Source: a virus. From it: a DNA stretch of 49,405 nucleotides. The notes beneath the pieces are model-generated. The model saw nothing but the letters and a program-made list of their open reading frames with translations. It was not told where the DNA came from and did no database searches. The stretch is taken from IMG/VR virus record IMGVR_UViG_3300038825_001329, positions 1 through 49,405 of that record, one strand, 5' to 3'. Shown here one piece after another: positions 45,879 through 49,405 of this stretch. The translations under genes were made by a program, and so were the position numbers. Positions within the stretch are counted from its first letter, which is position 1. Every line of letters begins with the position of its first letter.

Positions 45879-46100
45879 TTATTTGTGCATAAGGCGATGG
45901 GGTGACCCCTGACCTGAACCTTCTGCAAAATTGCAGAAGGTGTGGCTAGCTTTGATGTCGGCCAGACATTGGTCGCAAGTCTCGTCAATACGGTTACAGT
46001 CGCCGCACGGCATTGTGTGAATCAATCCGACTGCCTGCAGCTCGCAAAATTCGGCCAGCGTGATGCCTGCTGGCCTAGCTCTACCCTTCGACGAGGACAA
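45879..46100 (-). CDS. Small zinc-ribbon-like protein
   Basis: 73 residues from TTG 46100, 17 bases after SSB; the ribosome site is poor, so the start is uncertain. LAEFCELQAVGLIHTMPCGD then CNRIDETCDQCLADIKASHT supplies C-x-x-C pairs (CGDC and CDQC) suited to one zinc ion. Small treble-clef or ribbon proteins are frequent in phage early operons. The 3' codons form the inverted repeat at 45919-45940. Function unknown. Confidence 0.55.
   Translation of the reverse strand: MSSSKGRARPAGITLAEFCELQAVGLIHTMPCGDCNRIDETCDQCLADIKASHTFCNFAEGSGQGSPHRLMHK
45919..45940. other. Inverted repeat near the end of the zinc-ribbon-like gene
   Basis: CCTTCTGCA and TGCAGAAGG (9 bp) face each other across AAAT. 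It is inside coding sequence (about residues 55-62 of the small Cys protein). No T-run follows on the leftward strand, so transcription is probably not fully terminated. It may reduce expression of the last gene or stabilise the RNA end. Confidence 0.55.
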
Positions 46101-46117
46101 TTGCGCAAACGCTTATT

Positions 46118-46537
46118 CTAGAACGGGATATCGTCATCGAAATCGTTGGTCTGCTTAGCAGTTGGTTTTGCCCAGGAAGAGCCCGCGGCATCTCTTTGTT
46201 CGCTTGGCCTCTGGCCCAGCATGTTCATGACATCGACCAACACCTCAGTTGATGATTTCTCAGTGCCGTCCTTAGTCGTGTACTTGCGCGTGCGCAATCG
46301 ACCCTCAAGGTAGATTTGCGAACCTTTTGACAGATACTGGCCAATGACCTCAGCCGTGCGGCCGAATGCAACGCAACGGTGCCACTCGGTGTGGTCCTCC
46401 CAGCTGTCGCCTCGCTTAACTGATTCAGCCGTAGCGACCGAGAAATTAGCAACTTGCGTGCCGGAATTAGCCGCCCTGATTTCCGGGTCGCGACCAAGAT
46501 TCCCAACTAACGTCACCCTATTTACACCCCTACCCAT
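46118..46537 (-). CDS. ssb: Single-stranded DNA-binding protein
   Basis: 139 residues from ATG 46537, preferred over GTG 46546 because GAGG lies 8 bases upstream of the ATG. The N-terminal OB fold is typical: MGRGVNRVTLVGNLGRDPEI, ATAESVKRGDSWEDHTEWHR, VIGQYLSKGSQIYLEGRLRT. The acidic tip DFDDDIPF ends the protein and recruits partner proteins. It protects ssDNA made by the exonuclease and works with the RecT annealer. The start overlaps the RecT gene's end by 8 bases. Confidence 0.96.
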   Translation of the reverse strand: MGRGVNRVTLVGNLGRDPEIRAANSGTQVANFSVATAESVKRGDSWEDHTEWHRCVAFGRTAEVIGQYLSKGSQIYLEGRLRTRKYTTKDGTEKSSTEVLVDVMNMLGQRPSEQRDAAGSSWAKPTAKQTNDFDDDIPF

Positions 46538-47477
46538 TAGACTCACCTCGCTTGCACTGAATGTTCAGCGCTAATGCCTTAACTTTCATCATGCCAGCCA
46601 GGTTCTTGATTTGCTCAGCCGACATGGATTCTTTTGCTCCGCTGGCCTCAACCTGCACGTCGCGGTAAGACTTTTCATCTGACGCAAAGTCGAGCAACCA
46701 TGCCAGACGTTCAAATACATCTTTGTGCATGCCCTCACCATCGTCCGCCTCGACAGCTTCAGCCTCGACCGGTGAGGCCGGTGGCTGCTCAATTATTTCA
46801 GCGTCAATGGTTTGGGCCTCCGCCTCGGCGGGCGCCGGGTCAGTGAATGCCTTTACGCTGCGGTCGAGTTGCATCTGTGCTTTTACCGACTCAGCAGTGC
46901 TGGCAGGCTTGACGGTACTGACTTCAATTGGCGAATAGTCGCCCACCTCTTCGGCTGACGTCAGCCCAGCAAACACGTCAGCCCACATGTCACGCAATGC
47001 AAACGTGCGGGCGCGCATCTGCAGCATACGTTTTGGGTACTGTTTCCACGGCCCGGCTTTGCCTTGCAATCCAGCCGTGCGTGCGTCCGCTTCGCTGAAC
47101 GTGCGAATAACGTCCGGCTCGTTTGCACGCCTGCATATGCAGGTGGCTGTCATGCCTCCGTTTTCCTCGACCGTCAAATACTCTTCGGTCGCTACATGCT
47201 GCGGGTGCCTCTTGACCAATCCCAGCATGCCGTCACCCCACATGGCTGGGCGCCCGTTAATCACCGCAATGGTCGAGAGGCTGGCCATGGGCGTCAGGCC
47301 CAGCTCCATGCCCTTCTGCATGGCGACCAGCACATCTTCCGGCGAGCCCTGATAATCCTTTGGCACCAGCTTGCTGACGGCAATGAGTTTCGCAAACTCC
47401 ATCATCTCGCTAATGGTTTGCGGCACAATCGGGGCGATTGCCTGCCCCGGTGGCAACGTCGTAATTTCCCTGCTCAT
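46530..47477 (-). CDS. recT: RecT-family ssDNA-annealing protein
   Basis: 315 residues; ATG overlaps the exonuclease stop by one base, AAGGA 9 bases upstream. KLVPKDYQGSPEDVLVAMQK then GMELGLTPMASLSTIAVING and RPAMWGDGMLGLVKRHP are RecT hallmarks, and YPKRMLQMRARTFALRDMWA closes the core (about residue 165). A Glu/Ala/Pro-rich linker (about 190-260) is followed by a short C-terminal helical unit, possibly the SSB-contacting end. It pairs complementary strands in phage recombination with the upstream nuclease, as in lambda Red. Confidence 0.9.
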   Translation of the reverse strand: MSREITTLPPGQAIAPIVPQTISEMMEFAKLIAVSKLVPKDYQGSPEDVLVAMQKGMELGLTPMASLSTIAVINGRPAMWGDGMLGLVKRHPQHVATEEYLTVEENGGMTATCICRRANEPDVIRTFSEADARTAGLQGKAGPWKQYPKRMLQMRARTFALRDMWADVFAGLTSAEEVGDYSPIEVSTVKPASTAESVKAQMQLDRSVKAFTDPAPAEAEAQTIDAEIIEQPPASPVEAEAVEADDGEGMHKDVFERLAWLLDFASDEKSYRDVQVEASGAKESMSAEQIKNLAGMMKVKALALNIQCKRGESNG

Positions 47478-48403
47478 TACCCAATGTCCTTCTTTGTGTA
47501 CGTCATTACCATCGATTCACTTGCCTCCACGCTAAACGCCTTGCGCTTGCGCAGCTTGCGAGTGTATCCGCCGTCGACGCCTGGAATCATGGCGCCTGCA
47601 GCCTCGCCCATCTCCCAGCGCAAATGGTTCAGCGCGGCCTCACGCGCGGCCGAATATTGCTTAGCCTTCTCGCCAGCCATGACGGCCACCTCGTGCCAAT
47701 GCAATGCCTCTTCACTCAGCGTGAGGATCTCCCCGTTTGTGCCAGGGCATGTGCGGAGAATATCTTTGCCCACGGTTGGCGCTGACCACTCCGGCTGGAC
47801 CGGGTCTGCTGATGTGATTTGCGCCCAGCACTCAGACTCGATTTCTATGAGCCCGTCGATAAGCTCATCGTCTCGCTCAATCTCATACGTCCGAAAGTCG
47901 GCTCCGCCAAAATAGACGGCGAGGTGCCACCGCTGCCAGCCGGTGCAGGCCATATAGTGCTGACATTGCAGCATATCCGGCGGGTAGATGCGTGGCTCTC
48001 CATCGTCGCCCGCACCGTAATGCTGGGCCATCCGGCCGCCACGGTTCTTGATTTCCAGGCCCTCGTTCCGGCCGACAATCCGCCGGTCGATGTGAGCCAC
48101 CATCCAGTCATGCTCAGGATGGATAATGGCGGCCGAATGCCTGCGCACTTTGAGTTCCGTGCGAAGCGCAAACTCATCAGCAATAAATCCCTCCAACTCG
48201 TTGCCAAATCGCACGGCCGGCAGGTCGCTAATGTCTTCCGGCTGCCATGCGCCGCGCTTTTCCATGATCAGCGAATACCGACTCTTGTAGGGATTCATGT
48301 TCGCCGCCGTGGCCGCGTCACTGCCTCCCATGTAAAAGCGCGGCCCCTCGATTGACAGGTCTCGTCCGGCCAACTCAGCCAAACTATCTGTTGCTGTTGT
48401 CAT
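47477..48403 (-). CDS. YqaJ/lambda-exo-type recombination exonuclease
   Basis: 308 residues from ATG 48403 with GGAG 9 bases upstream; the open frame extends to 48550 but overlaps another gene there. The core has GGSDAATAANMNPYKSRYSL, AVRFGNELEGFIADEF, the metal triad segment HIDRRIVGRNEGLEIKNRG (Asp ... Glu-x-Lys) and YPPDMLQCQHYMACTGWQRW, which is the YqaJ pattern. It resects DNA ends 5' to 3' for RecT. Later parts (ALHWHEVAVMAGEKAKQYSA) form the C-terminal helices. It is coupled to recT. Confidence 0.92.
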   Translation of the reverse strand: MTTATDSLAELAGRDLSIEGPRFYMGGSDAATAANMNPYKSRYSLIMEKRGAWQPEDISDLPAVRFGNELEGFIADEFALRTELKVRRHSAAIIHPEHDWMVAHIDRRIVGRNEGLEIKNRGGRMAQHYGAGDDGEPRIYPPDMLQCQHYMACTGWQRWHLAVYFGGADFRTYEIERDDELIDGLIEIESECWAQITSADPVQPEWSAPTVGKDILRTCPGTNGEILTLSEEALHWHEVAVMAGEKAKQYSAAREAALNHLRWEMGEAAGAMIPGVDGGYTRKLRKRKAFSVEASESMVMTYTKKDIG

Positions 48404-48569
48404 GCTTAAAATCTCCGTTGTGTGCAGTGTCGCTTGGGCATTGCCACTGCGACAGGTTGACGCTGCCGTCAATAACGACGGCTTCGCGCGAGCATTGCAA
48501 ACACTCGTGAATGCTGTAGCGAGAACCATCCGCAATGCCGGTCTCGACAATCAGCCAGTCACACGTCAC
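48384..48569 (-). CDS. Small Cys-rich protein upstream of the exonuclease
   Basis: 61 residues from GTG 48569, in a GTGA overlap with the stop of the preceding gene. It has TCDWLIVETGIADGSRYSIH then ECLQCSREAVVI and QWQCPSD: four Cys with one C-x-x-C, able to hold a metal ion. The natural residue composition supports coding, and it ends 20 bases inside the exonuclease gene. Function unknown; perhaps a transcription or nuclease accessory. Confidence 0.65.
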   Translation of the reverse strand: MTCDWLIVETGIADGSRYSIHECLQCSREAVVIDGSVNLSQWQCPSDTAHNGDFKHDNSNR

Positions 48570-49000
48570 TGGAATTTTTCCCGCAACCGCGCGACGTAGG
48601 CGTCTCGGTCGTCTGCATTGGCGCGAGCAATATCCGACGCACGCTCGCCCGCGGCCTCGTCAAGCGTTAACCGATGCGACAACCATTTATTAAGGTAGTC
48701 TGGCACCGGCGAGCCAGTCGCTCGATATAAGTCGGCCAGGCAATTCCCGATAAACTTTGTGCCGCTGTCCATGCTGCGACGCGGGCTATAAACTGGCCTA
48801 CGAGGCACCAATTTGATATCGGCGTCTCTCGCAAAGTTTTTAGCCTGCGCATCGCTAACCTCCCTTCCCAGCTGCTCTTGTAGCCAGCCAGCCATGTCAG
48901 TCAGCGTCCATGTCGCAGCGTTATCGCCGTAGCCGGGTAGCTGTCGCCTCGCGTCAATAAGCGACGTCACTTCGCGGCGTGTCATTTGTTTAATTGTCAC
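48566..49000 (-). CDS. Leftward early protein, unknown function
   Basis: 144 residues from GTG 49000, chosen because AAGGAG ends 9 bases upstream. ATG 49009 directly abuts that site, and a GTG at 49051 would overlap the previous gene. Helical: TRREVTSLIDARRQLPGYGD, WTLTDMAGWLQEQLGREVSD, then AKNFARDADIKLVPRRPVYS and a long charged C-terminal helix (EAAGERASDIARANADDRDA). The AGWLQEQLGREVSDAQAKNF stretch might be a helix-turn-helix. No family is recognised. Confidence 0.68.
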   Translation of the reverse strand: MTIKQMTRREVTSLIDARRQLPGYGDNAATWTLTDMAGWLQEQLGREVSDAQAKNFARDADIKLVPRRPVYSPRRSMDSGTKFIGNCLADLYRATGSPVPDYLNKWLSHRLTLDEAAGERASDIARANADDRDAYVARLREKFQ

Positions 49001-49034
49001 TTTTTCCATCTCCTTCTTTTTCCCAAAAGGGCGT

Positions 49035-49322
49035 TTAAAATTCGCAGTCACAGTCGTCTACCATTTCTTCTTGCGCTGCAGAAATTTCGTTTTCGAACCT
49101 GTCGTCTCCGAGCATTCCGCGCAGCCATTTCTCAGCGTTTTTGCGATAGACGCCGTCCGCGTCGTATGCCGACACGGAAACGTACTCGCCCCCCTCCGCC
49201 GGATGGCAAAATTCGGGGTCTCCGTAGGTTTTAGCCGGTACGACGTCTGTAAATGTCCAAATTGCTTCGATGTCCAAACCCTCATCGTCGTCGCAAATTA
49301 CCGTTCTTGATGACATGCTCAT
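49035..49322 (-). CDS. Small acidic early protein, unknown function
   Basis: 95 residues from ATG 49322, overlapping the junction gene's stop, with GGAG 9 bases upstream; the frame is open further but that start is inside the other gene. EAIWTFTDVVPAKTYGDPEF then CHPAEGGEYVSVSAYDADGV is a beta-rich half; NAEKWLRGMLGDDRFENEIS leads to an acidic, Cys-containing end (DDCDCEF). It could be a DNA-mimic-like or inhibitor protein because of its acidity, but nothing proves it. Confidence 0.68.
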   Translation of the reverse strand: MSMSSRTVICDDDEGLDIEAIWTFTDVVPAKTYGDPEFCHPAEGGEYVSVSAYDADGVYRKNAEKWLRGMLGDDRFENEISAAQEEMVDDCDCEF

Positions 49323-49405
49323 TTTGTGAATCTCCGAATTGATTGGCGTCGCTTTTCGTCGCGCGCATCGTGCAATAGTTGTGGTAGCAGCCACGCTGCT
49401 AGGGC
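49319..49405 (-). CDS. Small membrane protein, C-terminal part (cut by window end)
   Basis: Encodes residues 14-41 of the junction-spanning protein whose N-terminus is at 1-118, ending in RRFTK and TGA. The TGA overlaps the ATG of the next gene (ATGA). Bases 49329-49405 are the second copy of the left end. Confidence 0.6.
   Translation of the reverse strand, partial: ALAAWLLPQLLHDARDEKRRQSIRRFTK
49329..49405. repeat. Right copy of 77-bp terminal redundancy
   Basis: Identical to 3-79. See the left copy for interpretation. A length of exactly 77 matches a common assembler k-mer size, which favours an artefactual overlap of a circular contig. Confidence 0.95.

Noticed and set aside
3-49405. 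True T7-style direct terminal repeats
   Set aside because: The repeat is exactly 77 bases, and a gene runs intact across the joined ends; an assembly overlap explains it better.

Overview
The window looks like the complete genome of a short-tailed (podovirus-type) bacteriophage. It was assembled as a circle or circular permutation and carries a 77-base redundancy at its ends (3-79 equals 49329-49405), so the unique length is 49,326 bp. A small gene reads uninterrupted through the junction, which argues that the ends are an assembly cut. The host is probably a Gram-negative bacterium: the ejection proteins are T7-type, and the Shine-Dalgarno sites and GTG/TTG starts are bacterial. I cannot name the genus. 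No tRNA, rRNA, integrase, transposase or CRISPR array was seen.

Layout. (1) A leftward early operon starts at about 426, crosses the junction and runs from 49405 down to 45652. It carries small unknown proteins, a YqaJ/lambda-exo-type exonuclease, a RecT annealing protein, SSB and small Cys-rich proteins. (2) A divergent regulatory gap lies at 427-588. (3) A rightward early region (589-5250) holds small genes, a Cro-like HTH gene, a terminator, a winged-helix-like gene, a DUF1376 (O-like) replication gene with a candidate origin inside it, a P-like helicase loader, small proteins built around a duplicated junction cassette, a sigma-region-4-like protein and a PD-(D/E)XK-like nuclease. (4) A rightward packaging and virion block (5289-22532) holds TerS, TerL, a podoviral portal, scaffold, major capsid, T7 gp11-like adaptor, T7 gp12-like nozzle, a GNAT-like protein and the gp14/15/16-position ejection proteins. 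(5) About 11 kb of beta-rich appendage proteins follows (22532-33392), with Cna-B-like, LamG-like and C1q-like modules and internal duplications. (6) An 8.6-kb polyvalent gene (33389-41989) encodes a 2866-residue multi-domain protein, probably co-ejected with DNA, with two convincing small genes nested in its linkers. (7) A T7 gp17-like tail fibre (41990-43996), a lysis cassette with a CHAP/NlpC-like endolysin, and a DUF1353 gene end the rightward block at 45651, abutting the leftward operon tail-to-tail.

How it works together. The virion is T7-like, but control and replication are laid out like lambda: a leftward recombination operon, a divergent control gap, cro, a tR1-like terminator, a small DNA-binding gene in the cII position, O with an internal origin, then P. 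No DNA polymerase, primase, helicase or RNA polymerase gene was found, so the phage must recruit host replication and transcription machinery. The sigma-like HTH protein just before the terminase genes is a candidate late-gene regulator. The strongest candidates for undescribed biology are the two overprinted genes inside the polyvalent gene, the origin-like cluster in the DUF1376 gene, the start-site duplication at 4095-4617, the HFG-repeat protein at 32874 and the antisense frame at 44298-44558.
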